DNA of 64,000 bases, taken from positions 1,604,966 to 1,668,965 of the forward strand of contig CM040446.1 of assembly GCA_022749755.1 (NCBI GenBank), given 5' to 3'. The notes under the pieces are model-generated. The model did not search any database. It saw only the letters and a list, made by a program, of their open reading frames with translations, and was not told the DNA's origin. The position numbers and the translations under genes are program-made. Positions 1 through 11,148 of this stretch are shown here, in pieces. The DNA comes from Azadirachta indica (Eukaryota; Streptophyta; Magnoliopsida; Sapindales; Meliaceae). Numbering within the stretch: position 1 is the stretch's first letter; every line of letters begins with the position of its first letter.

Positions 1-1495
1 CAAACTCAAAAGTAATCTTAGAAGGAGATGTGAAAAGCATTTTTAGCAAGATGGAAAACGCTAAAATATAGCTGCCGACTTAATGAAGATTTCGTGAGAA
101 AATGATACTCATCTCGTCTATGTTGCTCTCTTGTCTGCGTGTCAACCTTTATCTCTAATTTTCTTCATTTATTTTTTGCTGTTTTGTTTCCATATATGTG
201 TACGGATTGCTAACTTTCGGGGATTTGAGATCGGTTGAATGCTGAACTATGCAATTAATATTATTAGAGGCTTTCTGTCGTCTTGTTTTTGTCCACAAGT
301 CTTTATTTTCTTTTCTCTCTGTTGAATTATAAGGCAGAGAAAGAAAGAAAGTCTTTGTCGATCTTTTGAGTTTAATATATATATATATATATATATATAT
401 TTAAATTTCTTTTAACTATTCTGATTAAGAGCATTCTCAAGTATACTTTTTAGTTCTTCGGAAATTAAAACTAAATATCAAATTTTCATCATTACAAAGT
501 TTTTAACTTAATCTTTAAATACATAGCATATTTTTATCAAAAGGTGTATAGGTTGAACCGTCCTAACTTCATATTAAATATGTACGTAGTTATATTTCGT
601 TGATTTTTTGTATCTAAGATTATTTTTTCGACCAAAAGAATAATCTCTTGCTCTCTCCCTTCCACACGGCATGGAGAAATTTATAATTCGAAAGTCTTTC
701 AACTATGTCTTTATCAGTTGCAATTAATCAAATACGTCTTATTTAATTTGAAAACATTCACACGTGTTATAAAAAAAATTATTTCAAATAATAAAAGAGG
801 AAAACACTTCACTCACAATTAACCCGATTAGGAGTAATCATAGAGGGCTAATTACTCTTCCAATATTACTTACTAAAAGTCTTAACATCAAATCAATAAC
901 GAAATAATAAGTTAACTAACTTCTAACTTCTTAAGTATTTCTACTAATTAAGTATCAATGTGTTCTACCCATAATAATACATATGAAAAAGTCTTAGATA
1001 GAACAATTACATTATGTTTATAAGTTTATTCAATAAATTCTAATTATGTGTATATTCACTTCAAAATTTATCAAAATTTGAGAATAAAATTTAAAACATA
1101 TATGTTATATTTTTATAAGAAAAACTTAGACTATTTATTAGAAAATTCAATCATATTTGTCTATCTTATATCTAAGATTCTCTCCGTTTTAATTGGATGG
1201 TGCAATTGTTCGCTATCTAAATTTTTCTCCTATAAGAGTATTTTCTTCCTCTGAACTTTCAAGAATCTCTCCCCCTTCCCATACTAAGTGGACAAATTTA
1301 TATCGCTATCAGCTTTTCAACTGTTTCATTTATTATGTTTTCAACGCGTTTTGTAAGTTGACCCTATATTTTCTTTCAAAATATCATAATCATATTATAA
1401 TATTTAAATTTAAAAATTATAATAATATTTTAACCTTAACCATTTCTTTTCTTTAAAATTAATAATAAAATATTTATAACATTAACTATATATAA
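1..1495. repeat. Duplicated 5'-flank/spacer module, copy 1
   Basis: No gene is visible here. The sequence runs parallel to 14182-15560, with shared blocks such as GAGAAAATGATACTCA and TTCCACACGGCAT. Related stretches lie at 25510-26560 and 46690-48060. In copy 2 this module is the upstream flank of the minus-strand locus C, starting about 15 bases before its ATG. By analogy, a minus-strand GH18-receptor gene should begin just left of base 1, outside the window; this is inference. A short (AT)n run lies at about 378-400. The short open frames in this stretch are not conserved between copies and look like chance. Confidence 0.75.
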
Positions 1496-1606
1496 TTTGG
1501 CAAGTTCCAAGATGTTTCCTTCTTAAGGTGCAAGTTCTCATAAATAGCTTTCTTTTCTTTTTACCTCTACACTCTCCAAAGATATTCTTTAAACAGCGTA
1601 AGCCAA
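1496..1606 (+). promoter_or_regulatory. Conserved leader/core-promoter block of locus A
   Basis: This is one of five near-identical blocks that sit directly before the start codon of plus-strand GH18-receptor copies (others at 21921, 26919, 48438 and 55281). It opens with TTTGGCAAGTTCCAAGATGT, has a TATA-like CATAAATAG, then a pyrimidine-rich patch and the ATG. The role as core promoter plus 5'UTR is inferred from position and conservation. Confidence 0.5.
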
Positions 1607-4483
1607 ATGGTAGCCATAATTATAAGCTTTTGTTTTACATGTTTGGGATATCGTGCTTTATCCCCTAGCATTTGGAGAAACAGCAATTACCCCCACCTGA
1701 GTTTACAGCCAATTCAAGAAACTTCCTTGACTTTTCAGGAAAAGTACAGATACCCCTACCATTATTTGTCTGTTAAGAATTTATTAACTTGAAGGCTATA
1801 TCAGTAATTTAAAATAAAATATACCACAACTATTTAAATTAAAATCATTTTTTGGATAAAACCCTCCCCGAACTTTGACTGAATACTTTCATAACTCTAA
1901 TGTTTTTAAAATATTTTTAAAAATTTTAATTTTATAATAATATCTATTATATCCCTATACATAATATTTGTTAAAAATAACTTATCAATTTCTAAAATTT
2001 GATAAAATATAATATATTTACATAAAATATATTAATAAATAAATATTATAATTATTTTATAGCACATATTTAATATAATAATTGTTTATATTATAAATTT
2101 TTTTTTTGTTGATATTTGAATTTTATTATTTTATTTATATTTTAAATACATATATTATTTAAATTACAATATAATCACAAATATTTATTATACATATGTT
2201 GTAAAATAAATAGATTTATAAATCTATATTTTATTAATAAATTAACATTTATGTATATTTTATTTGCATTTAATTTTTCGTAATTACAAATTTGTAATTT
2301 GTTATTATTTAATTTCTTACAATTAATTAAAATAAAAGTATTTTGTTAATATATTATTAAAATAATATCGTTATTTATTTATTACTATATTTGTATATAA
2401 ATATATTGTATTTTATTAAATTTAAGAGACTTATTAATTATTTTTAACAAATATTATGTATAAGAGTACAATTTGATATTTTATATAAAATTATTTTTAA
2501 ATATATTTTAAAATTACTAAAACTTAGGAGGGTATTTAAACAAACTATAGGAGTAAAAAGACTTTTACATTTTCTTCTTTTTTGAATAATAGTGGTGGTA
2601 GGATGGCTTCAATTGATTTGAATAGTACTAGTGGTCCTAAAAAACATAAACAAATTATGAGTTTTGTCTTTTCGTTATTCTTTTAGGGATATTATACTCT
2701 ATCCCTAGGTTTCCCAAGAAAATTAATATACCTATGAGTTCTTAGAAAATTTAAATATTTCTAAACTTTTATAAAAATATTAAGATACTCCTTAACACTA
2801 ATAATCTTACTTTAAATTAATTATTTTATTATTCAGTTATTAAAAATATATAAAATAGTCATGCTATCTTTATTTTATTTTATAATAACCAATATAATTT
2901 TATTCTAATATTTAACTTTAAAGTTATTAAAAATATTTTGATGTTTAATTATGTTCTCCCCCAAAATTTACTATCAATTTTTTTGAATATATTAATTATA
3001 TATAATTTTTTAAATAGATCATTTATTTAAAATAAATTTATTTTAAAAATTATGTATACTTTATAATATTAAATAAGAATAATTAATATTTTTAAAATAA
3101 AATAAGAATATCATTAGTATCATAATTTTTAGTAATATCTAAATATTTATAAAAATAATTAGTTATACATTATTTTAAAAATAAGACTATTTTAAACAAT
3201 TCATCTATTTTAAAATTACATATAATTAATATTATCAAAAAATTTTGAAAGCATATTTGAAAGGAGAAAAATAATTAAGGATCAAAATATTATTATTATT
3301 TTTTTAAATTTAAATATTAGAATAGAATTATATTGATTATTATAAAATAAAAATAAGGATAATATAGTTATTTTATATGTTTTTTAATAGTTAAAGAATA
3401 AAATAGTTAATTTAAAATAAAAATAGTAGTATCAAAGTTATCTTAATATTTTCTTAAAAGTAAAGGGAGTTATTTTGATTTATTAAAAATATAAGGGAAT
3501 AAAGTACAACATTCCTACATGTCTATGTTCTTAGGCTGTTATCTTGTGAACCCAGAAACATGGATAAAAGCTGGTTATTCGAGTTCAAGTGATGAATTCC
3601 CAATTTTCAGTATTAATTCTTCTCTTTTTACCCACTTAGTTTGCTCTTCTGCTAATATCGATCCCCTCTCCTTCCAGGTATATTTATCGTCAGATAATGA
3701 AATGCAATTCTCCAACTTCACAGAAATCGTCAAACAAAAAGAAACCATCCGTCATTACACTTCTATCTATTGAAGGAACAAATTTAACTTTGTCTTCAAT
3801 AATGGCAAGTAATTCATCTTACAGAAAATCATTCATTGACTCCTAACTAAGACTAGCTAGGCTCTACGGTTTCCAGGGCCTAGACATCTTGCTTGGACAA
3901 GTCTAGATTCAATGAATGATGCGTTCAATATGAGTCCACTCCTTGCGGAACGGCGAGCTGCAACAGAAATAGAGGCAAAAGATGTTAGCCAAAGGCAGTT
4001 GACCTTGACGGCAAGATTTGGATATTCCCCATGGTCACTTCATGCAAATTATCAAGCGGCTGAGATACAACAATACTTGAATTGGGTTCGTGTTGTTACT
4101 GCTGAATACTCCAACCCAAGTTCGGAAAACCAAAGCCTTACCACTGCTCATGCAGCTCTATGTGACCCAAGTAGTCTTTTAAATACTCATTATGGTATAA
4201 ATGCATGGATTGAAGATGGATTGTCTGCTGATAAGTTGGTTTTGTGTTTGCCTTTCTATGCTATGCATGGACACTTAGGAATCCTGGAATCAATGGTACT
4301 GGTGCAGCAACAACAGGACAGGCTATTAGTACTGCAAGCGGGTTGGTGTTCTATAAGGACGTCAGGAATTATATTCATTATTATGGTTCTAATTTTCCTG
4401 TAATGTACAATTCAACTTATGCAATGAACTACTGGTCAATTGGGACAACTTGGATTGGTTTTTGATGATGTCGAGGCCATCAA
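1607..4483 (+). pseudogene. Locus A: GH18 chitinase-like receptor ectodomain, broken by transposon
   Basis: The signal-peptide start (MVAIIISF...) is at 1607. The rest of the GH18 exon resumes at about 3521 after a 1.87-kb insertion. Recognisable pieces in order are ETWIKAGY (3557), [13 protein letters not shown], the NPSSENQ loop (about 4110), AHAALCDPSS, DKLVLCLPFY (about 4225), and [19 protein letters not shown] up to 4465. Lesions relative to locus F: a frameshift after the KQK at about 3740, a TAA in the SFIDS segment (3846), a frameshift at the FYGYAW segment (4260), and another after WIGF. Homology stops at about 4483, before the transmembrane exon, so no kinase follows in this orientation. 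It is a clear pseudogene. Confidence 0.85.
1645..3515. mobile_element. Mutator-like non-autonomous element inserted in locus A
   Basis: Paralogs D and F read straight through the signal peptide, but here 1871 AT-rich bases intervene. The insert is flanked by a 9-base direct repeat with one mismatch (TACATGTTT at 1636, TACATGTCT at 3516), the duplication size typical of Mutator-like elements. Its ends are inverted repeats: GGGATATCGTGCTTTATCCC on the left matches the reverse complement of the right end (GGAATGTTGTACTTTATTCC). A second copy of the terminus (GGGATATTATACTCTATCCC) occurs inside at 2686, so the insert is probably composite, with one element nested in or next to another. No transposase frame is visible. 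Confidence 0.75.
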
Positions 4484-4570
4484 ATTCGAATTTGAAGCTA
4501 TATGTATAGAGTTTTAATCAAATTATAATACAACTTATATGTATAAGGCTTTCATCCAGTGTTATCACTT

Positions 4571-4784
4571 AACACGTTATAAAATTTGAATTTGAAGCTA
4601 AATAACTTCGTATAGTCCTAAAGCTGCTAAATCAGCCATTTATATGATCAAATTTGAATTATTGACACCATTCAGACTGATACATATGAATATAAAAATT
4701 TTCTGGTGGGCGTTTGCATGTTTTGAATTTTGAATTTAAGCTAATACTGTAGCTAAATTGCAAATTCAAATTTTATAATGTGTT
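4571..4784. mobile_element. 214-bp MITE-like inverted-repeat element
   Basis: The ends form a 24-base terminal inverted repeat with one mismatch (left begins AACACGTTATAAAATTTG; the right end is its complement, 4761-4784). No coding potential is seen, and no target duplication could be assigned with confidence. It sits in the 370-base gap between the plus-strand GH18 of locus A and the minus-strand kinase of locus B. The long palindrome could fold into a hairpin. The superfamily is unassigned. Confidence 0.6.
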
Positions 4785-4849
4785 GATGTCCTCACTGTAA
4801 TCCAAATACTAAGCACTGCTTGATTAAAGTCTTTCAGGAAAAGTACTTG

Positions 4850-5640
4850 CAAACTCTAGGAGGCCTAAGTTTTCATTCTGACCATATAAGATCGAAATCT
4901 TTTGGCCACTTATGATTTGTAGAACTCCGAAACTGTAAACATCCAATTTGGTAGAGTATTAGCCTCTTTTGGCATATTCAGGAGGAATATAGACACTGCA
5001 TTAGATAATCAGAAATAGTGAAAATCATATAACGTAGAATAAATTAATAACAGCTTGAATTTAGAGGACATATATATATGTCTATGCTTACTGTGTTCCG
5101 ACAATTTGGCTTGTGTTCGCTTCAAGATCATCTTTGGCAAAAATTCTAGCTATTCCAAAATCTGATATTTTAAGCTTCATATAATCGTCCAATAACACAT
5201 TACTAGCTTTCAGGTCTCGATGAATAATAGTCAATCTTGAATATTCTTGGAGATACAATAGCCCTTGAGTAACTACTTCAATAATATGAACACGTTTATT
5301 CCGATCTAAAATATGCCGTCGAATGGGATCTGCATCAAATTTGATTATCAGCAAAGCTATATAGCTTCAAATTCACATTTTATAGAAGGCAGATGTATGC
5401 AGCTGTAATTTTCATAATGTCATTACTTGGTGATTTGCTGAAACTGAAAACGAGCTACAAAGAGAAAGGAAGTATCAGACCAAAAAGGTAGTAATCTAAG
5501 CTTCTGTTTGGCATTTGCTCATAGATAAGTATTTGTTCTTCTCTGTCGATGCAAAATCCCAAAACTTTGACAAGAGTCACATGTTGTAGTTTTGCAGTAA
5601 CATGACCTCATTCTTGAACAGTTGAACTCCTCGAATACAC
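4850..5640 (-). pseudogene. Locus B, 3' part: receptor kinase exons 4-6
   Basis: Kinase exon 5 (about 5340-5092) is open and carries DPIRR, the catalytic loop [10 protein letters not shown] and [10 protein letters not shown]. Exon 6 (about 5005-4870) encodes IPPEYAKRG and YSFGVLQIISG but has an in-frame TAA after AKRG. Part of exon 4 is visible at 5625-5480 with frame breaks. Exons 1-3 are missing on this side. On the same strand, at 10193-9640, lies a GH18 5' half. A solo LTR (6297-9604) and about 650 bases of unrecognised sequence separate the two, so they are probably one gene split by insertion and deletion. The joining is inference; the kinase identity is seen directly. Confidence 0.75.
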
Positions 5641-6296
5641 AGTAGTAGTACTATTATTTCCATTTAAGCAACGGTTTGACATAAAAATAAAATTAAAATT
5701 TCTAATTCTAAACATTTAACTTTCATATTTACAATAAATGACTGTTCAAATAGAAATAATGATAATACTATTGCGTAGGGCACTCAACACAATTTTAATG
5801 ATTTTTGCAATTTCTCAAACAGACGTTATTCGTTATTGGTCAATAGCAATCGACGGTAGTGGGCAAATAAAATTTATTAAAATCAAATTTTAACCTTCTA
5901 TTATAAATATTAACACATGTCAATATCTTCTTAAAAGTCAAGAGAAGATACTAGGGGAGAATCCTGGGCTTTATGCTGAATTCTGTGAAATCCAGGTACG
6001 TGAAATCCAGCTTGCATTAATGGCTGGGAAAACTGACAGCTGATATCTATTGAAAAGAACTGAAGCTAATTAAAAAGTCTTGGACTTTTCTCATGGCTAC
6101 TGCCTGCTAGTCATTCACTGATGGTTCACTGCTTGAAAAATAGAAAACTTCCGTTTGCTATGTTGTTTTCTAGTATAAATACTCATTTGTGCTTATTTAA
6201 ATTTTTGTTAATTTGTATATTAGTTTATTTTTCCTGAAAAAAGGTACGGTAAGTTTCACAAAATTATAACTATCCAAGATTATCTTCCATGGTATA
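5641..6296. other. Intergenic stretch, nothing recognised
   Basis: This is AT-rich sequence between the locus B kinase fragment and the LTR. I see no GH18, transmembrane or kinase homology and no credible open frame. Confidence 0.5.
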
Positions 6297-9200
6297 TGTA
6301 ATGCAATATTCTTATATAAGAATGAAAGAAAAATAGATTAATTGACTTTTTAAATTTGAAATTAAAATTTAATTATAATTTAATAGTTATAGTTTTGATA
6401 GATTAGTTTATTTAATTTTTGAAGTTGAATTTTAGAATTTGAAATTAAAATTTATGATTTTGATAAATTAACTTATTTAATTTTTGAAGTTGAATTTCAG
6501 GTTATCATTTTTTGAATTTGAAAGTTAATTTTTGGTTATAAATAGGTGTAAAGATTTTACTTTATACTATAAGTTTCACTTTGTAAATTCACTAGATACT
6601 CTTTAAAAAGTTTTCTCTCTAAACTCTACATCTTTTCAAGATTTGGTAGAAAGAAGTCCCTAAAAACGTAGCTAATTACAAGTGGGTGGCTTATTATTGG
6701 GTATAGAGAAATTTTGTTGGCTTGTCATTATTTTAAGGTAAGTAAATTTATACATAATGTATTATAATCAAATACTTAAAACTATTAATTACAATTGTAA
6801 GCATGACATGTTTATAGGAAACAGTTTTTTTCATGCATTTGTTTCAACTAAATTTTTTTGTATATTAAATTCTGAACTTTCTAAGTTTGTATAATGATTT
6901 TAAGTAAAATAAATCGTGATTTATGGTAATTAATCTCTTACAAAAAAATTGTATCTTTTCTAATCTTATTAGTATTTCTTAATATTTATTTTTTAAATAT
7001 ATTTTAAAGAAAAATTATAAATTAAGTTGCTTATTTGTTTCAAGTAAGTTTTTTTGTAAACTAAATTTTGAACTTTTTAAGTTTGTATTATTTTCATGGT
7101 TTTAAGCAAAATAAATTATGATTTATGTTAATTAGTGTTTCTTAATATTTATTTAGTGTTTCTTAATATTTATTTTTAAATATAGTTTATAGAAAAATTA
7201 TTTTACTAATACTTAAGTTGTTTAATTATTAAACCGTAATGTGTATTATTTTCTTATCAACATTTTCTTTTTTAGGTGACTACAAATTTATTTTCTTCGT
7301 ACCCTAGTTTTGAAAATTATTATTAGTTATTTTTTCATATAATTATTAAATACATTACATAATTGAATATGTGAAATAAATGTTACAAAAATTTATTGTA
7401 CATGAAAAGTCATATTTAGTATTAATGTTTGGCTTATTGTTTATAACAACTGTTTCTATTATTATTACCAACTAGTTAGCTGGGTTACTATTTATGTATT
7501 ATTTATTGACTGTTAATGATCAGATTTCAAGGGTACAAATGCATTGAATTATTATAAATGAAGTTTTTTTGTAAACTAAATTTTGAACTTTTTAAGTTTG
7601 TATTATTTTCATGGTTTTAAGTAAAATAAATCATGATTTATGTTAATTAGTGTTTCTTAATATTTATTTAGTGTTTCTTAATGTTTATTTTTAAATATAG
7701 TTTATAGAAAAATTATTTTACTAATACTTAAGTTGTTTAATTATTAAACCGTAATGTGTATTATTTTTTTATCAACATTTTCTTTTTTAGGTGACTACAA
7801 ATTTATTTTCTTCGTACCCTAGTTTTGAAAATTATTATTAGTTATTTTTTCATATAATTATTAAATACATTACATAATTGAATATGTGAAATAAATGTTA
7901 CAAAAATTTATTGTACATGAAAAGTCATATTTAGTATTAATGTTTGGCTTATTGTTTATAACAACTGTTTCTATTATTATTACCAACTAGTTAGCTGGGT
8001 TACTATTTATGTATTATTTATTGACTGTTAATGATCAGATTTCAAGGGTACAAATACATTGAATTATTATAAATGAAGTTTTTTTGTAAACAAAAATTTT
8101 GAACTTTTTAAGTTTGTATTATTTTCATGGTTTTAAGTAAAATAAATCATGATTTATGTTAATTAGTGTTTCTTAATATTTATTTAGTGTTTCTTAATGT
8201 TTATTTTTAAATATAGTTTATAGAAAAATTATTTTACTAATACTTAAGTTGTTTAATTATTAAACCGTAATGTGTATTATTTTCTTATCAACATTTTCTT
8301 TTTTAGGTGACTACAAATTTATTTTCTTCGTACCCTAGTTTTGAAAATTATTATTAGTTATTTTTTCATATAATTATTAAATACATTACATAATTGAATA
8401 TGTGAAATAAATGTTACAAAAATTTATTGTACATGAAAAGTCATATTTAGTATTAATGTTTGGCTTATTGTTTATAACAACTGTTTCTATTATTATTACC
8501 AACTAGTTAGTTGGGTTACTATTTATATATTATTTATTGACTGTTAATGATCAGATTTCAAGGGTACAAATGCATTGAATTATTATAAATGAAGTTTTTT
8601 TGTAAACAAAAATTTTGAACTTTTTAAGTTTGTATTATTTTCATGGTTTTAAGTAAAATAAATCATGATTTATGTTAATTAGTGTTTCTTAATATTTATT
8701 TAGTGTTTCTTAATATTTATTTTTAAATATAGTTTATAGAAAAATTATTTTACTAATACTTAAGTTGTTTAATTATTAAACCGTAATGTGTATTATTTTT
8801 TTATCAACATTTTCTTTTTTAGGTGACTACAAATTTATTTTCTTCGTACCCTAGTTTTGAAAATTATTATTAGTTATTTTTTCATATAATTATTAAATAC
8901 ATTACATAATTGAATATGTGAAATAAATGTTACAAAAATTTATTGTACATGAAAAGTCATATTTAGTATTAATGTTTGGCTTATTGTTTATAACAACTGT
9001 TTTTATTATTATTACCAACTAGTTAGCTGGGTTACTATTTATGTATTATTTATTGACTGTTAATGATCAGATTTCAAGGGTACAAATGCATTGAATTATT
9101 ATAAATGAGACATCGAGATATTGGTGATGTTATAAGACTTGAACTAAATATATTATTAATTGTGTTGGTGGTTTATTAAATGTGATGTTCATGTTTATAT

Positions 9201-9604
9201 ATTATTGAATATTGTTACCAAAACAAGAATTTGTTATCTAACTATACTATTATTGTTTTTAAAATTAATGTTTTATAATTGTTTTCTTTACTATTTTTTT
9301 ATAATTTTATGTATAAATTTATTCATCGAATAGGCGGCTCACCCTTCATTATTATTATTTTGTAGATTAAGGATTAATAGAGATTTAGAGACTGACCATT
9401 TTGGAGATTTAAATGTTTATAATAAAAAACATTTAGTTTTTAACTTTTAATTTAAATTAAGTTGTCAATAAAAATTTATTATATTTTGAAATTTTACATT
9501 ATATTTAAAAATTTTATATTATCTGTAATATTAAGTTTGATGTAATTTAAAGTTAGGTTGCACTCTAATCTTTGTTTTGTTGAGATAAAATTTAGGGTGT
9601 TAGA
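6297..9604 (-). mobile_element. Solo LTR (minus orientation) with internal expansion
   Basis: The sequence is homologous in reverse complement to 34166-35720 and, more weakly, to the clean solo LTR at 60334-62570. Shared landmarks are the AACACCC..AAATTT start, GAGCCGCC near 9335, and the CCAACTAGTTAGCTGGG segment. In minus orientation it begins at 9604 (TCTAACACCCTAAATTTT, where TGTAACACCC is expected) and ends at 6297 (TTGCATTACA). Flanking pentamers GTATA and GTGTA differ at one base and may be the eroded target duplication. Length is 3.3 kb, against 1.55 and 2.24 kb for the other copies, because of the four tandem units at 7046-9107. No internal gag/pol is present. Confidence 0.65.
7046..9107. 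repeat. Four tandem ~515-bp units
   Basis: Units start at 7046, 7561, 8076 and 8592, each opening with AAGTTTTTTTGTAAAC. They are nearly identical; I see only scattered single-base differences. A diverged partial unit precedes them at about 6848-7040. The related LTRs at 34166 and 60334 contain the unit once, so the array arose inside this copy and recently, judging by its homogeneity. Confidence 0.92.
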
Positions 9605-9639
9605 GTGTATCAAAGAAACAGATAATCTACAGTTCATTA

Positions 9640-10193
9640 TCCCCAAATGGAAATATATCAGCCCTTGCTGTCAAGATCAGCTCAGACTGCCTTAAATTTC
9701 TAGCTTCCAAATCGACAGCAGCTCGCCACTCTCCAAAAGAATCCCATGTTATACTTATCCGAGCTTATATTTACACTAGTCTAAGCCTTGAAAGCCATAA
9801 AGCCTGGCTAATTGTAATGAAGATTCAATGAAGGATTTCCTGTGAGAAATGTTGCTTACCATGGACGAAAGTGTTGAAGGATTTGTATCTTCTCCAATGT
9901 ATAGAAGTGCAGTGACCGATGGGTTCTTTTGTTTCACAGTTGCTGTGAAGATGGGATTTTTTTTTTTTTTTAATCAAACTTTGATACAGAAAGCTCGTAG
10001 GATGTTGAATCGACAGCAGCAAAACCATAAATAAGGTGAGGAAAGAGAGTAGAATTTATGTCTGAATTGGCAAAGTAGCTGGTTAAACACCAGTAACCTG
10101 CTCTGATTCATGTTTGTGCTTTTGCAGAAAGCACTTCCGAGAAGATAAAAACGTTGAAGATAGCAATGACAATGATAATTTTGGATATCACTG
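9640..10193 (-). pseudogene. Locus B, 5' part: GH18 ectodomain half
   Basis: Read on the minus strand, it begins where paralog J has its ATG but has GTG instead (10193-10191), followed by a signal-peptide-like ISKIIIVIAIF. The conserved QTW..RAGYW has TGA in place of the Trp codon. Later pieces (KEPIGHCTSIH out of frame for [11 protein letters not shown], a SFIESS-like stretch, and the SQLILTA-like segment at about 9670) appear in shifting frames. A poly-T run of about 15 at 9957-9971 breaks the coding sequence. GH18 homology ends about 35 bases before the LTR boundary at 9604. It is dead. Confidence 0.8.
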
Positions 10194-10199
10194 ATCAGG

Positions 10200-11148
10200 A
10201 GATTGATTAAGATGCTCCAAAAATGCCTTTGCTAGAATTAGAGATGAAAAATTCTGTATAGATATCTATCCACATCTCCATTGAAAAGTCACCTACCTTA
10301 AGCAATACAGAGATTTTCATCAAGTATTAACTTTGATATCTATGATTTTCTATGACTTTATTATGGGCAGTTTTCTTGTCTCTTGCCTACAATGCTGAAT
10401 ATTTACGACGCTGAAATTATTGCGGATATGTTTTTTGTGGAAATTTTAAGTTTTTTAATCCAAGAATGCCAATGGCTTAGAAGCCGCATGCTCAATGATT
10501 TCCCTTTTTTTCTTTTAGATTTTTTGTTATTTCAACGCTGTGTTTTCGCTGCATAATCATGTTTTTGTGCTCATTATCTATGCCTTCTGATTATTTAAAA
10601 AAAATTACAGATTACAAATTTCAATTTTAAAAGAGCCTGAAAACTATTTTGACGTGAAAAAATTCAAAGGAGAGAATATTTACGTTGACATTAATCCCGT
10701 CTAAGCTTGAATTTGAGGCAGTAGACTCTAATCTTATGTGTTCATGTTGTCGGAAATTAAATGACTTGGAACATGTTTTCGAAACAAAAGTGAATGCATC
10801 AAATTAGACATTGCACTTTAAGAAATTAGGAAGTCTGGTTTCGAAGCACAACTAGTTTTCTTCAAGAAATTTTTCTAAGAAGTTATTCTACAGAAGAACG
10901 GCTGTATGATACAATGCAAATGTCAAACTAATTATTTTGTATTAGCACTTTGAACGAAAGAATACTCGTCACATATACACTGTAGCCACATATCTCAGTT
11001 TCTCTTAGCAGGATAATCTGCAATCTCCCCAGTATAGCTTCAATATGACCAAAAACAATTAAGCACAATCTTTGACTAGCATCCTGAATTTGGGAACTGC
11101 AGATTCTTCAATATCTTCTTTAAGTTCGTACCATGGCAATGTATTCAA
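10200..11148. other. Spacer between loci B and C
   Basis: About 950 bases with no recognisable gene or transposon. It must hold the 3' flank of locus C, whose stop is at 11149-11151 on the minus strand. Confidence 0.5.

Noticed and set aside
1855..3480. Short open frames and palindromic AT-rich runs as hidden genes in the locus A insertion
   Set aside because: Composition is extremely AT-rich, no frame has recognisable motifs, and the interval is explained by a non-autonomous element.
3519..3773. Locus A fragment as a short functional gene
   Set aside because: The start used is inside the interrupted signal peptide and the frame ends at a shift in the conserved KQKNPSV segment.
7046..9107. 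CRISPR-like or centromeric array
   Set aside because: Units are 515 bp, contiguous and without spacers. Only four are present, inside one LTR copy.
6297..9604. A full LTR retrotransposon in this interval
   Set aside because: No primer-binding site, polypurine tract, second LTR or gag/pol motif is visible; the repeat content is one LTR-like sequence with internal duplication.
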